Part shown: positions 46,610 through 55,678 of the stretch, in pieces
Numbering within the stretch: position 1 is the stretch's first letter
Layout: each line of letters starts with the position of its first letter
Source: Calidifontibacillus erzurumensis
Lineage (GTDB): Bacteria > Bacillota > Bacilli > Bacillales > Bacillaceae_J
NCBI RefSeq assembly: GCF_013303125.1
Contig: NZ_JABTTE010000020.1
Location: 1 to 64,000 of the forward strand
Direction of reading: 5' to 3'
Length of the DNA stretch: 64,000 nucleotides
The notes under the pieces: generated by a model
What the model was told of the DNA's origin: nothing
What the model saw: only the letters and a program-made list of their open reading frames with translations
Databases searched by the model: none
Translations under genes and position numbers: made by a program

Positions 46610-47660
46610 TGAGATATCCCAATGAAAGAGGTCTCCTTTAACATAGCGGAGAATTTGTCCAACGGCTGCCGGATCACTTTTTGAAACATCTCACGATCCC
46701 TTCGAAGTATCCGTTTCACTTGCTGTAGCAGATTTTTAAAACTTGTTTTGTTATGCCTTCACTTGAAAAAGCTTATTAGGTGATCCGAATCAGCTTAATC
46801 GACGGTACATCCGTTCGTACCAGTGCAAGCAGATACGGAAAACATTATGCGACTGAAGTAAGAATCGGATATTTAATTATTCCTGTTCACGCTATTTCAG
46901 TGATCCCGATGCTTCCTGGGGTTGGGATAATTACTGTGAGCAGTATTACTACGGGCGAAATCTTTATGTTTTTACCGCATCAGATAGCCCATATGGCTGC
47001 AGGTCTATTTAAACTTTTCTACGCTGATCGACACGATAGTACATGTTTTGTACCTTCACTGTTTTAAATGAAGCATTTGTATCCTGAATTACAAACAAAG
47101 AGTGCTTATTGGATTTAACGCATGATGCCCATTCCATTTACAAAGTTCTCCAACACTTCGATAAAAGTGCGACCATCGAACTAACCTAACGTAATACAGG
47201 AAAAAACAAACAAAAAAGTGAATTTACCTTCACAAAGGAAGGGATTCAAAGTTCCAAGCAAGGCACATCATGGCTTACGATGGATTTTGTAAAGATCAAA
47301 GCGACATTTATGGTGTTGCCCTTTGAAACGTAAGTCTTGTTGGAATGTAACGTGTAATACACCATGTTCCAATTCGGCTTACGACCGTGTTTTCTATACC
47401 TATGAATCCGAAATTCTTCGTTAATTTACCCGGATCCCTCAGTGATCCAATGCTTGGAAAAACGTTACAAACGGAAAACGACCGTTGAATCAACCAACAA
47501 GCGACTGAAAGATGATTATCTTTTTAAAGATAAAAAGCTTCGTAATACGCGAAATTAATATATAGAAGCCAATCTTTTATCAATGTACCTACACAAATAT
47601 GCTTGGGTGAAAAATGACCAAGTCGATATGACAATATTGATTGAACAATGGACATGTGAA
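46610..47660 (+). pseudogene. decayed DDE transposase, IS1182-like
   Basis: Pieces of one transposase can be followed through several frames: LIDGTSVRTSASRYGK, then FSDPDASWGWDNY and YYYGRNLYVFTASDSPYG with the first catalytic Asp region, then LDLTHDAHSIYKVLQHFD, then EKRYKRKTTVESTNKRLKDDY near the 3' end with the catalytic Glu region and YAWVKND at the end. At least three frameshifts and several stops separate them. The order matches DDE transposases of the IS1182 type; the family call is from memory of motif pattern. Inverted ends were not identified, apart from the repeat at 46581. Confidence 0.75.
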
Positions 47661-48082
47661 TTTCATTAATTACAAAATTTAAAAAAATTAAAGTATGTTC
47701 CATATATTAAAAATGCCCTTGAAAAAGTTATTTGACATATGCATTTTTGAAAATAATTATGAGAAACAGCTAAAACCTTCTTTTTTTGATATTTTCAAAC
47801 GTAGCATCAGCTTTTTTAACCCTAGTTTCCGAGAGACTACTAAACGTAATGTCACATTTGAAATTGTTAATAGTTTGATATACATTCTTGTAAACTCTTT
47901 AATTAAAATCCAATAAATGTTATTGTAACAGCACCAAACAAACCGAATAGAAGTTCACTTTTTATCAAAAGTATTACCTTTTCAGATCCCCTCCCATGCT
48001 CTACGAGAGGGGATTAAATCTTCTTTTATAAGTCCAAATAGTTTTGGTATTTTCAGAATTATAACCAATTTTTGGAATATTA
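47661..48082. other. gene-free stretch
   Basis: A 73-codon frame at 47695-47916 has no ribosome binding site. The hairpin at 47986-48014 is listed separately. Confidence 0.4.
47986..48014 (-). terminator. hairpin downstream of the 48083-48667 gene
   Basis: ATCCCCTC (47986-47993) pairs with GAGGGGAT (48007-48014). Position fits the minus-strand gene 69 bp upstream, but the T-tract is weak in either direction. Confidence 0.45.
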
Positions 48083-48667
48083 TTATGAAGCCAACTTCTT
48101 TATTACAGAATCCAACCTCTGGATATTTATTTCAATAACATCATTTGAAGCAACTGTTTCAATCTTACCCTCTGATAAATCCCAATATTCATAATTTTGA
48201 ATTGATGCTGGTAATGGAACTTCACTGAAATTATCACATAAAACTCTAACTATACCAAATTCTTCACCAATATTTTGGCTCTTTCCATAAGTTAAAATTA
48301 TTAATCGACTATTCTTTTTATCATACAAATATGCATATCTTACATTTAATTTATCATACCGACAGCCAGGTGTTGGAATTAATAGTTTTCTTTGCTCGTG
48401 CTTAAGTTCCCGAAAAAGGTTTTGATCATCACCAATAATCCCTAGAAAGTTTTCCAAAAAACTTGTAGTTAATCCATTCTTTTGTTCTAAATCAAGGAAT
48501 TTTTGAATCGGTAAGCAAGATTGATGAACGAACGCTTGACAAATTATATTTTCTGCATTATTAATTGCCATTCCAAATGTTTTTCTTTGCTTTTGAGTAG
48601 CATTTGACGTCTTTCCATAATAAAGCTTATAAATTGGGTAAAAAGAATTTATTGGTTTACTTGCCAA
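48083..48667 (-). CDS. unrecognised 194-residue protein
   Basis: No family is recognised. Begins (as TTG) ASKPINSFYPIYKLYYGKT and contains GIIGDDQNLFRELKHEQRKLL and a beta-rich C-terminal half ending VIEINIQRLDSVIKKLAS. No signal peptide or membrane helix. The TTG at 48665-48667 has AAAGGAGG eight bases upstream. The frame runs upstream to 48721, but that part is the leader: TTCCTCCT there can pair with the AGGAGGAA of the ribosome binding site, a second sequestering hairpin in this zone. It follows the 36-residue protein gene on the same strand and may be co-transcribed with it. Confidence 0.6.
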   Translation of the reverse strand: MASKPINSFYPIYKLYYGKTSNATQKQRKTFGMAINNAENIICQAFVHQSCLPIQKFLDLEQKNGLTTSFLENFLGIIGDDQNLFRELKHEQRKLLIPTPGCRYDKLNVRYAYLYDKKNSRLIILTYGKSQNIGEEFGIVRVLCDNFSEVPLPASIQNYEYWDLSEGKIETVASNDVIEINIQRLDSVIKKLAS

Positions 48668-48806
48668 AAAATTTTCCTCCTTTTTAATTTTTTTAGGAGG
48701 AATTCGGGATCTTTTATCCAATATTATTAATAAACGAAATACATATATGGGATGAAATTTTTCCCGAATTCCATGAAGTCCATTGTTTCTGCCAACAATG
48801 GGCTTT

Positions 48807-48917
48807 TTAATTTGGTGTTGAACGACGATGCCCTCTTACTTTCACAGTAGTATTACCAACCTTTCTTACATGAGGCTTAACTGGTACAATCTTTTTTCCT
48901 TTTTTTGTTTTTGCCAT
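48807..48917 (-). CDS. 36-residue basic protein (KPHVRK...VRGHRR type)
   Basis: Starts MAKTKKGKKIVPVKPHVRK and ends TVKVRGHRRSTPN. The ATG (48915-48917) has a strong GAGGAGGTG site. The HVRK ... VRGHxR pattern is seen in small hypothetical proteins of plasmids and phages; I know no function. Strongly basic, so nucleic-acid binding is possible (inference). It is divergent from the 49156-50511 gene. Confidence 0.65.
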   Translation of the reverse strand: MAKTKKGKKIVPVKPHVRKVGNTTVKVRGHRRSTPN

Positions 48918-49155
48918 TCTATCACCTCCTCAAATTCTACTTTTTAAAAAGGAAAAACTTTCCTTAAATTAATTTTTATTATAATCTGAATTTAATTCTA
49001 TGTCAAATTTTAAAAGATTGTGTGACACCTAGAAAAATAAGATTTTTTACTAAAAATAAACCTAATTGAAATTTATAGAATATGTCTATTATTTTTATTA
49101 TAATAAAAGAAGAGTGACAAATTTATTTCTTTTAATTGAAAGAGGATTAAACATT

Positions 49156-50511
49156 ATGGAAAAAAAACTTTCTCCTGAAGAACATTGCAAATTAATACTT
49201 GAGGAAAATGGTCCGCTTCTAGGGAGCGAACTAAATGAGCAATTACAAAATAAGTTACAAGTATCTGCTGTATATGCTAGAAAGATTATACAACGCGCTA
49301 ATGCCAAAGGAATAATCCTTTCTACTAAACCAGTTTCTTTTCGACATGGACAATTTTTATATTATTTAAAACACCATAATATTTCCAACATACTGCCAAA
49401 TTTTTTAAAACAACACCGCAAAGGGTTAAATCGTGTATTTTCAAGCCTACTTCATAATAAAGGAGAAATATTGCAAGACGAGGCATATAAAATAGCTGCT
49501 AGTGTTACAAATAATAATTTCTTTCCTAAAAACGAAACTACTGACAAAACTCTTCGTGATTTAAAAGAACTTACTATTATTGATAATGTAGAAACATATA
49601 ACCATATTTCATTTATAAAAGCTTCAAAGAGGTTTTTTGGGCAGAAAGAAATTAATTTTGGATCAATTCGCCGTCATATGATAAATAGAATTTTTACTTT
49701 AGATGCTATAAGGTGGCTAGAGCAAACAAATCTTCTTGCATGGAACCAAAGCCAAGTATTTAATACAAATCAAAGGCGGGTGGATTTTAATGGTCATTTA
49801 TGGGATGTAGTAGGTTTTACTTATTTATATGGTCACTATGAAGCAAAATTTGAAAGCAATCAATTGACAAAGATACCTTCATTTGTATTTATTGAGTCTA
49901 TTTTCCACCGCCAAACCTACCTAGAAGACATTGAGGGTTTTGTTTCAAGAATTGAAATGCAAAGTGCAAGACTCAAAAATAATACGACAGGATCACGGAT
50001 TACTCCTATTCTTTTTTATAGTTTTATGGACAAAGAGGCTTTTGATTATTCGAAAACCAAAGGATTAATGATGATAAATAGTAGGGGCTGGCTTGGGGAA
50101 TATGCTCAAGAATTATTCGAATTTCTTGCTAACCCAACAGATAATGACCTACTAACAAAATGCGATTACTATTTGCAACTCCTACATGATCGAGGTTTTT
50201 ACCAATCCCACTTAATGTATGAGTTAATGAAAATAAAGTATGCACAACATTTTATTTTGCAAGGGTGGAAAAACCGGCGACATGTTCATTATGAATTCAA
50301 TAATGAGCTCTATTATTTTGACTGGTTAATGTACGATACAAACAATACTGCATATCTTTGTCTAATCCTTTCTAAGGATGAAAATATTAATCACTTTATT
50401 AATAATGAATTTCCAACATTCAAAAGTGTTTATAAATACTACAATAACGAACAAGAATTTAAGTGGATTATTTTTGATCAGGATGGAAACATATTAAAAC
50501 AAAAATCTTAA
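49156..50511 (+). CDS. winged-helix protein with a possible degenerate restriction-endonuclease-like domain
   Basis: A 451-residue protein. Residues about 5-75 form a winged helix (HCKLILEENGPLLGSELNEQL, YARKIIQRANAKGIILSTKPVSF). Further on, WDVVGFTYL, then PSFVFIESIFHRQTYLEDIEGFVSRIEM, and KGLMMINSRGWLGEYAQELF follow the order of PD-(D/E)xK nuclease folds, with the Lys after the acidic residue replaced by Ser (IESI). The domain call is inference from pattern. The ATG at 49156 follows AGAGGA. It is flanked by small unknown genes and a toxin operon, an accessory or defence-like setting, but no defence partner is recognised. Confidence 0.5.
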   Translation: MEKKLSPEEHCKLILEENGPLLGSELNEQLQNKLQVSAVYARKIIQRANAKGIILSTKPVSFRHGQFLYYLKHHNISNILPNFLKQHRKGLNRVFSSLLHNKGEILQDEAYKIAASVTNNNFFPKNETTDKTLRDLKELTIIDNVETYNHISFIKASKRFFGQKEINFGSIRRHMINRIFTLDAIRWLEQTNLLAWNQSQVFNTNQRRVDFNGHLWDVVGFTYLYGHYEAKFESNQLTKIPSFVFIESIFHRQTYLEDIEGFVSRIEMQSARLKNNTTGSRITPILFYSFMDKEAFDYSKTKGLMMINSRGWLGEYAQELFEFLANPTDNDLLTKCDYYLQLLHDRGFYQSHLMYELMKIKYAQHFILQGWKNRRHVHYEFNNELYYFDWLMYDTNNTAYLCLILSKDENINHFINNEFPTFKSVYKYYNNEQEFKWIIFDQDGNILKQKS

Positions 50512-50517
50512 TAAAAT

Positions 50518-50546
50518 CCCGCTACCATGTACTGCATGGCAGCGGG
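50518..50546 (-). terminator. hairpin between the 451-residue gene and the toxin operon
   Basis: CCCGCTACCATG pairs with CATGGCAGCGGG over a short loop (one mismatch). T-rich tract on the minus strand (ATTTTATT). Confidence 0.5.
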
Positions 50547-50623
50547 GGATACGGATAAAATCTATAATCTACTTCGCCTCAATAGGTAACTTTAAACATA
50601 TACTGTGATTGCATTTTAACAAT

Positions 50624-50658
50624 AAAAGGCCATTTCGCTTTATGCAAAATGACCTTTT
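50624..50658 (-). terminator. terminator of the doc operon
   Basis: AAAAGGCCATTT pairs with AAATGACCTTTT, overlapping the doc stop; the minus strand ends CCTTTTATTG. Confidence 0.6.
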
Positions 50659-51053
50659 CATTCTCTTTTGAACATATGATAAGCAATCCATTCCACAGCA
50701 ACTTCAAATGGAGGCCTTGTATCATTATCTGCAAGAAGAATCATAAAACGAAATAATTCCTCGTCCTCAACAATTAAATCAAATCCATTGAGGTCTAAGA
50801 ATGTGAAAGTAGACAAATAAGCTGTGCGCTTATTACCGTCAACAAAACAATGTCCTATTGCTAAATAATAAAGGTATACAGCCGCTTTCTCTGCAAGGGT
50901 AGGAAATCTTTCGATGTCCCCGAATCCAGACATTGGCAGAGCTAAAACACCTTCTAATTTACCTATTTCACGACCGGGTAATCCACCGTATTTTTCTAAG
51001 GTTAAATCATGTAATTGTTCTACATCTTCTACTGTAAGGTACTCTATATTCAT
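50658..51053 (-). CDS. doc: Doc-type (death-on-curing) Fic-fold toxin
   Basis: A 131-residue protein of normal Doc length with the catalytic Fic motif HCFVDGNKR (68-76) and family features IEYLTVEDVEQLHDL and YGGLPGREIGKLEGVL. Doc toxins phosphorylate EF-Tu and stop translation until neutralised by a bound antitoxin. The ATG lies two bases after the stop of the small upstream frame, so it is translationally coupled with it; its own ribosome binding site is poor. All motif residues are intact, so the toxin should be active. Confidence 0.92.
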   Translation of the reverse strand: MNIEYLTVEDVEQLHDLTLEKYGGLPGREIGKLEGVLALPMSGFGDIERFPTLAEKAAVYLYYLAIGHCFVDGNKRTAYLSTFTFLDLNGFDLIVEDEELFRFMILLADNDTRPPFEVAVEWIAYHMFKRE

Positions 51054-51055
51054 AT

Positions 51056-51169
51056 CTAATTTTTACTAAGTTTTTTAAGAGCTTTATCGTTTTGTTTTAC
51101 AGCTTTAGCAAAGCTAGAAAGAATCTTCTTTTTACGATCAGTTGTTTGAGGTCTTAGTACTCCGTTCAT
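51056..51169 (-). CDS. antitoxin of the Doc operon (37 residues, start region unusual)
   Basis: Starts MNGVLRPQTTDRKKKILSSF and ends KALKKLSKN; basic, helical, lacking a recognised DNA-binding domain but in the usual antitoxin place. The ATG at 51169 has GGGGG nine bases upstream. A stronger site (GGAGGTG) precedes an ATG at 51192-51194, which is followed by eight A and five G and stops after six codons. With four G instead of five the longer frame would read MKKKGNDEMNGVLRPQ in one piece. Either the start is the inner ATG or the run varies in length. Confidence 0.7.
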   Translation of the reverse strand: MNGVLRPQTTDRKKKILSSFAKAVKQNDKALKKLSKN

Positions 51170-51192
51170 TTCATCATTCCCCTTTTTTTTCA

Positions 51193-51249
51193 TTGGACAC
51201 CTCCATATAAACATTACTTATATACTGATATATGATAGGTTGTCCAATC
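51193..51249 (-). promoter_or_regulatory. promoter and inverted-repeat operator of the toxin operon
   Basis: On the minus strand TTGGAC (51243-51248), a 17-bp spacer, and TATATA (51220-51225). ATTGGACACCT (51193-51203) and AGGTTGTCCAAT (51238-51249) form an inverted repeat whose outer arm covers the -35 box, a usual arrangement for autoregulation. Confidence 0.55.
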
Positions 51250-51401
51250 TAAGAATTTTTAAACTAGACTCTAGCTAACTTTACTTTATTTTATATGATT
51301 TTACTAAAAATGAAAAGTCACACAGAAAAATGAAGATAATTACAGTGTCACCACAATTTTTGCAAAGAAAAAAAATAAAAACTTAATTTCTAAAATTTAT
51401 A

Positions 51402-51424
51402 GCTCTTCAATTCGACAATTTCAA
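51402..51424. repeat. 23-bp repeat, right copy
   Basis: Identical to 46581-46603. Lies between the toxin operon and the 3' end of the polysaccharide cluster. Confidence 0.85.
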
Positions 51425-51443
51425 GATGTCCCAATGCAGAAAT

Positions 51444-52853
51444 CTATCTTCCAATCCTCCTTAGTATTTCTCTTTTAATCTTTGAAAGTACTCTTCTTAC
51501 AATTGATGGTGCTGAGAGTTTATTATATTTTTTAATCATTGGATCCATATAATCTATAAAAACTTGGAAGTTGTTTACCTGTTCTGCAGCTTTAAAAGCT
51601 TTAAAACTTTCTTGTGAAAGTTTTGTTCTTTCCTCATAAATTCTTTTTCTTTTCGAAGGAAGGTTGTTGTTTGATTTTACTCTTTTGGGTGGTCTCCATT
51701 CATTATTTTGGTCCTTGAGATATAATCGATATGCCAGTCCTTCTCTACGGTGTCGAAATCCCCCTGCTTGGGACTGATAAACTTTTTCAACACTAATTTC
51801 ATCGATCCATAATTTATTTTTATTATTCTCAATAATTTGTTGAATAACCGGGTTTCTGACAATTATTACATTCGTTCCCATACTATCTTTTGTATATTCC
51901 GGCAGCCATGCATCCCCTACTGTTATGTCAGCAGTTTCCGCTAAAACATCGTCACAAAACTCACATGCATTATATTTGAATAATCCATGCCCCCAATTTG
52001 TTGTATATAAATGGCGTGTTGGGGAATTAAGTATCACTTCTTTCCCATCTTTCTCGCCAATGACTTCAACACCGTAATCACTTGCCAAGCGATTTTCTAA
52101 TTTTTTTCTAAAATCTATTCCCTTTAAATATTTCGGTTCAATTCCTAATTGCCAGCCAATTGATTTTGCAAACATGTCACTTTTCAAATGTCCACATACT
52201 AATCCAATACAAAATTTGATTCTTTCACGTATGATTTCATCTTGTTCAGCCAATAAACGTACGCCTTTTATAAAACAAGGAATCCCAATTAATGCATACC
52301 TTCCTTCATTTTCCTTGACGAACTTTAGAACCTGAGACATTTCTACTGGATAATATTTGGATTTTGCGCCTTTAGATAATTCATCGTTATCACAAGAAAT
52401 TTGGTATTTAAACAATACTTCGTCCTTTTGGTTTGCCGGCTTCACATGAATGATGCCGTCAACTAAATTCTCTTGTAAAAGCTTTGATGCAATCCAGTTG
52501 CCCACTCCACCGGAACTGCCTTTTTTACGAAAATCCCCTTCCTTAACATATCCAGCGTAATTTTTTAAATAATAACCTGTGTATTCATTAAATGAAATTC
52601 CTTCATAATCATCAAATAATTTTTTCCCTAGCTCTGATTCATTTATACTATGTGAAGAAAATGGACAAATTGAAAGAAAGTCGATATTTATTTCATCCAT
52701 GCAATCTTTTATATTCATTAATGGCTTATATTTACCGTTCTCATCTAATTTCATGGCTAAAGGTGACCCTTCTATTGATGCACAAATTCCGCAGCCTATA
52801 CAATAATCATTTTTTACCACCGTATTTATTAATTCATCTAACTGTTCTTTCAT
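51444..52853 (-). CDS. F420 hydrogenase/dehydrogenase beta-subunit-like protein of polysaccharide clusters
   Basis: A 469-residue protein. An N-terminal ferredoxin-like motif (CIGCGICASIEGS, distal Cys-Pro at SICPF) and an FrhB-type domain follow: KKGSSGGVGNWIA, LIGIPCFIKGVR, CIGLVCGHLKS, CEFCDDVLAETADITVGDAW. Such proteins, without F420 involvement proven, often occur beside polysaccharide pyruvyl transferases in exopolysaccharide clusters, as here (54466). Suggested role: a redox step in modifying a sugar or its substituent. Last gene of the minus-strand cluster. The C-terminal 70 residues are basic and helical. Confidence 0.8.
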   Translation of the reverse strand: MKEQLDELINTVVKNDYCIGCGICASIEGSPLAMKLDENGKYKPLMNIKDCMDEINIDFLSICPFSSHSINESELGKKLFDDYEGISFNEYTGYYLKNYAGYVKEGDFRKKGSSGGVGNWIASKLLQENLVDGIIHVKPANQKDEVLFKYQISCDNDELSKGAKSKYYPVEMSQVLKFVKENEGRYALIGIPCFIKGVRLLAEQDEIIRERIKFCIGLVCGHLKSDMFAKSIGWQLGIEPKYLKGIDFRKKLENRLASDYGVEVIGEKDGKEVILNSPTRHLYTTNWGHGLFKYNACEFCDDVLAETADITVGDAWLPEYTKDSMGTNVIIVRNPVIQQIIENNKNKLWIDEISVEKVYQSQAGGFRHRREGLAYRLYLKDQNNEWRPPKRVKSNNNLPSKRKRIYEERTKLSQESFKAFKAAEQVNNFQVFIDYMDPMIKKYNKLSAPSIVRRVLSKIKREILRRIGR

Positions 52854-52878
52854 TAGGACACATCCTTGTCATCTTAAT

Positions 52879-54417
52879 TCATGAAATACTACCATTTGGT
52901 TTTATCACCCTTATAATTTTCAGTTTCTTTAAAATAGGTAGTAGTAATCCTTTTTCATATGAATTAAATCCAAAAAACCACATGAATGTAAAATAAATAA
53001 TTGAGAAAAGTATAATTTTCAAAATTAACATTAAAATGCTTACCTGTGGTATAAAAATATTTAACAAAAATCCTCCAACTAATGAAAAGAATGCAGGTAT
53101 GGACATTTTTAAAATATTTTTCCAAAAGAGAGGGATATTAATTCCAATTCGATAAAAATAATAAAAATTCATTACAATTGCATTTCCGATTAGATATGAT
53201 GCCCCTGTACCAATCGCTACACCGATCCCTCCATACAGTTTAGCCAACGGTATTGAAATGATAACATTAAAAACAGCAATCAAAATTAATACAACTGAGC
53301 GAAACCCTTGCAAATTCTTTGCTTGTAAAATCGAAAGCCCTAAATTTTGAATAAGTGGTATCGTAATAGGTATCATAATAATTAATACCATATAATAAGC
53401 ACTGCTGTAATTTTTCCCAGCCCATAATTCAATAAAAGGACGCCCAAATAAAATAAAGCCGTACAAAATAAAGGATAAAATGATGTATTGTATTCTACCA
53501 AATTTAATCATTAATTTTGTAAAATCTTCATGACTTGCATTTTTCGCAACCATCATTGATACTTTTGGTAAAAAAAGCCCGCTGATAGCTGTAGAAAAAG
53601 TTAAATAGAGTTTTACAAATTGTAAAGCAATCGCAAAGACTGCGACTACCATCGTTCCTGAAACTGCTCCTAAAATAATTTGACCAGTGTTCCAATTAAT
53701 TTGATCAACTATAATTCCTAAAAAAATAAAAAAAGAATAACCAAGAATTTCTTTCAACAATTGAAAATCTAATTTACCAAAATGAATCTTTATTTTTATA
53801 TATTTAAAACAGTAAAAAACATTATAAAAAAGAATTGAGATATTGATAACCGTAGTCACTAAAACCATCATTACAGCACCATATCCCCAATATAATAAAG
53901 GCAAGGTTAATAAAGGATTCAATAAGTGCCGAACAATACTTGCAACCTTTACTACAATAAATCTTTCATATGCTTGCATAATAGAGCCAAATATCGATAA
54001 AGGGAAAGAAAGGGCAAAATTTATAATTAAGATGACAACCATAAGCTTTGCTTTTTCTAGTTCAGCTGCGGTTAGACTTTCTCCAAATATTTTTTGAACT
54101 GTATGATAAAGAACAACACCAACAAGTATCGTCAAGACACCTATAATCGAATATAAAAATAAAAACATTCCATTGAGCCTTGCTTCCGATTCCTTATCTC
54201 CAATCGCTCTATTCCTTGCAACATAACGAACGATAGCATTGCCTAGACCTAAATCCATAATACTAAGGTAAGCAGAAATAGAGCCAATCATCGCGTATAA
54301 ACCGTACTCCGATTGGCCCAGTAATCGTATCATAATTGGTGTATATAAAAGAGCAATCCCTATCGTTATAAAAGTGGAAACGTAGGATAGAATTGCCCCC
54401 GCTTTCAGTTGACTCAC
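52879..54417 (-). CDS. Wzx-type oligosaccharide flippase
   Basis: A 512-residue protein of the MATE/MOP exporter superfamily with about 14 membrane helices: AGAILSYVSTFITIGIALLYTPIMIRLLGQSEYGLYAMIG at the start is the standard polysaccharide-transporter N-terminus. It should move lipid-linked repeat units across the membrane for polymerisation. I choose the GTG at 54415-54417 (VSQLKAG) with AAGGAAG upstream; the frame extends 15 codons into the intergenic region. Separated by 25 bp from the next gene and 48 bp from the upstream pyruvyl transferase gene. Confidence 0.92.
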   Translation of the reverse strand: MSQLKAGAILSYVSTFITIGIALLYTPIMIRLLGQSEYGLYAMIGSISAYLSIMDLGLGNAIVRYVARNRAIGDKESEARLNGMFLFLYSIIGVLTILVGVVLYHTVQKIFGESLTAAELEKAKLMVVILIINFALSFPLSIFGSIMQAYERFIVVKVASIVRHLLNPLLTLPLLYWGYGAVMMVLVTTVINISILFYNVFYCFKYIKIKIHFGKLDFQLLKEILGYSFFIFLGIIVDQINWNTGQIILGAVSGTMVVAVFAIALQFVKLYLTFSTAISGLFLPKVSMMVAKNASHEDFTKLMIKFGRIQYIILSFILYGFILFGRPFIELWAGKNYSSAYYMVLIIMIPITIPLIQNLGLSILQAKNLQGFRSVVLILIAVFNVIISIPLAKLYGGIGVAIGTGASYLIGNAIVMNFYYFYRIGINIPLFWKNILKMSIPAFFSLVGGFLLNIFIPQVSILMLILKIILFSIIYFTFMWFFGFNSYEKGLLLPILKKLKIIRVIKPNGSIS

Positions 54418-54465
54418 ATTACAACAACTTCCTTCTACTAAAAATGTGGTGTATTCTAACAATTT

Positions 54466-55602
54466 TTAATGTACATTTAAAGCCTCTTTTAAATAATCAA
54501 AAGCCTTCTTTCTCTCAGCTTCCAAAATGGGCCACACATGTGTGTAATCCGCTTCAAAAATCTCCTCCTTGCGAATGTTTTGCACATGCCTTGCTTCTAA
54601 TTTAAAAGTTGATAATATCGTTTCAATTCTGGAATTCATTGATGGCAAATCCCCTGCTCTCTCAAAAACAATAAATGGAGTTTCCATTAATATTGAAAAC
54701 ACGACACCATGAAATGAATCCGTACAAAAAATGCTCGCCGAATGAATAAAATCGATAAATTCACTTGGGCCTGTTATATAAGTTTCCGGGTCTTTTATAT
54801 CAACTAAATTAATTATTTGCAATTCATTTTCTTTCGCAATGCGATCTATTTTTTTGTTGTACTCTTTCGGTATTCCACCTAGAAAATAGGTCAATAAGTA
54901 TTTTTTCTTAGGCTTTGTTTTAGCAGGCTTTGCAATGGAAAGCCACTTTTCCTTTGTCAACATCAATGTAGGATCAACCAAAACTACTGCATCTCGTCCA
55001 GTTAAATCTTTAATAATTTTCGCACCTGCATGTTCTCTTACTGACAAATAAGGAATATCAGACAACCATTGTTTATAGCGGTCTACATATTCTGGCGGAA
55101 TTTGTGAAATCCCAAAACTAGGTGCATATGCAATTCGCTTATCTTGAGGTGCAAAGGCTAAAAAATCAATGGATGAACCATAACGAAAATAAGGATTCCA
55201 CACTTGGTCACTTCCTGTAATAAAGAAGTCATACTGATTGGATAAGTCATTTGGAAGTTTCTTATCCGAAATTGAGAAATTTGTTTCTTTAATAAAGGTA
55301 TTTGTAAATTCCTTAAAACTTTGAATTCTATTCTCTCTGAGATTAGAAAGTTTCCTTTTGTTAAAATAATTCGATAATTTTATTGTTGTTTTTGATAAAA
55401 TTTCTGCCACTGACATTTCTTTGATTTTGTTCAATCTAGAAAATTTATTTACGTTATGCCAAGGATTCGGTTTAACAACTTCATGAATAATTGTCTCAAC
55501 GGAAAATCCAATTGATTTTAATATTTCTTGTGTGGCATAATTTTGTAGTCTATTTCCGTAGTTGGAATAATCATTTATCGTTAATATCGCAACTTTTTTC
55601 AT
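54466..55602 (-). CDS. polysaccharide pyruvyl transferase family protein
   Basis: A 378-residue member of the family: MKKVAILTINDYSNYGNRLQ at the N-terminus, FITGSDQVWNP and FICTDSFHGVVFSILMETPF in the C-terminal half. Members transfer pyruvate from phosphoenolpyruvate to form ketals on sugars. In this cluster it would decorate the repeat unit. SLH proteins in the same window bind pyruvylated cell-wall polymer, but a CsaB-type wall-polymer function is not shown. Confidence 0.9.
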   Translation of the reverse strand: MKKVAILTINDYSNYGNRLQNYATQEILKSIGFSVETIIHEVVKPNPWHNVNKFSRLNKIKEMSVAEILSKTTIKLSNYFNKRKLSNLRENRIQSFKEFTNTFIKETNFSISDKKLPNDLSNQYDFFITGSDQVWNPYFRYGSSIDFLAFAPQDKRIAYAPSFGISQIPPEYVDRYKQWLSDIPYLSVREHAGAKIIKDLTGRDAVVLVDPTLMLTKEKWLSIAKPAKTKPKKKYLLTYFLGGIPKEYNKKIDRIAKENELQIINLVDIKDPETYITGPSEFIDFIHSASIFCTDSFHGVVFSILMETPFIVFERAGDLPSMNSRIETILSTFKLEARHVQNIRKEEIFEADYTHVWPILEAERKKAFDYLKEALNVH

Positions 55603-55678
55603 GCTTTACCTTCCTTAATCTTTCTAAATTTGACCCATAAAAGGAAGCTTTTTTCGCTTTTTGTCTTAGAATTTGATT

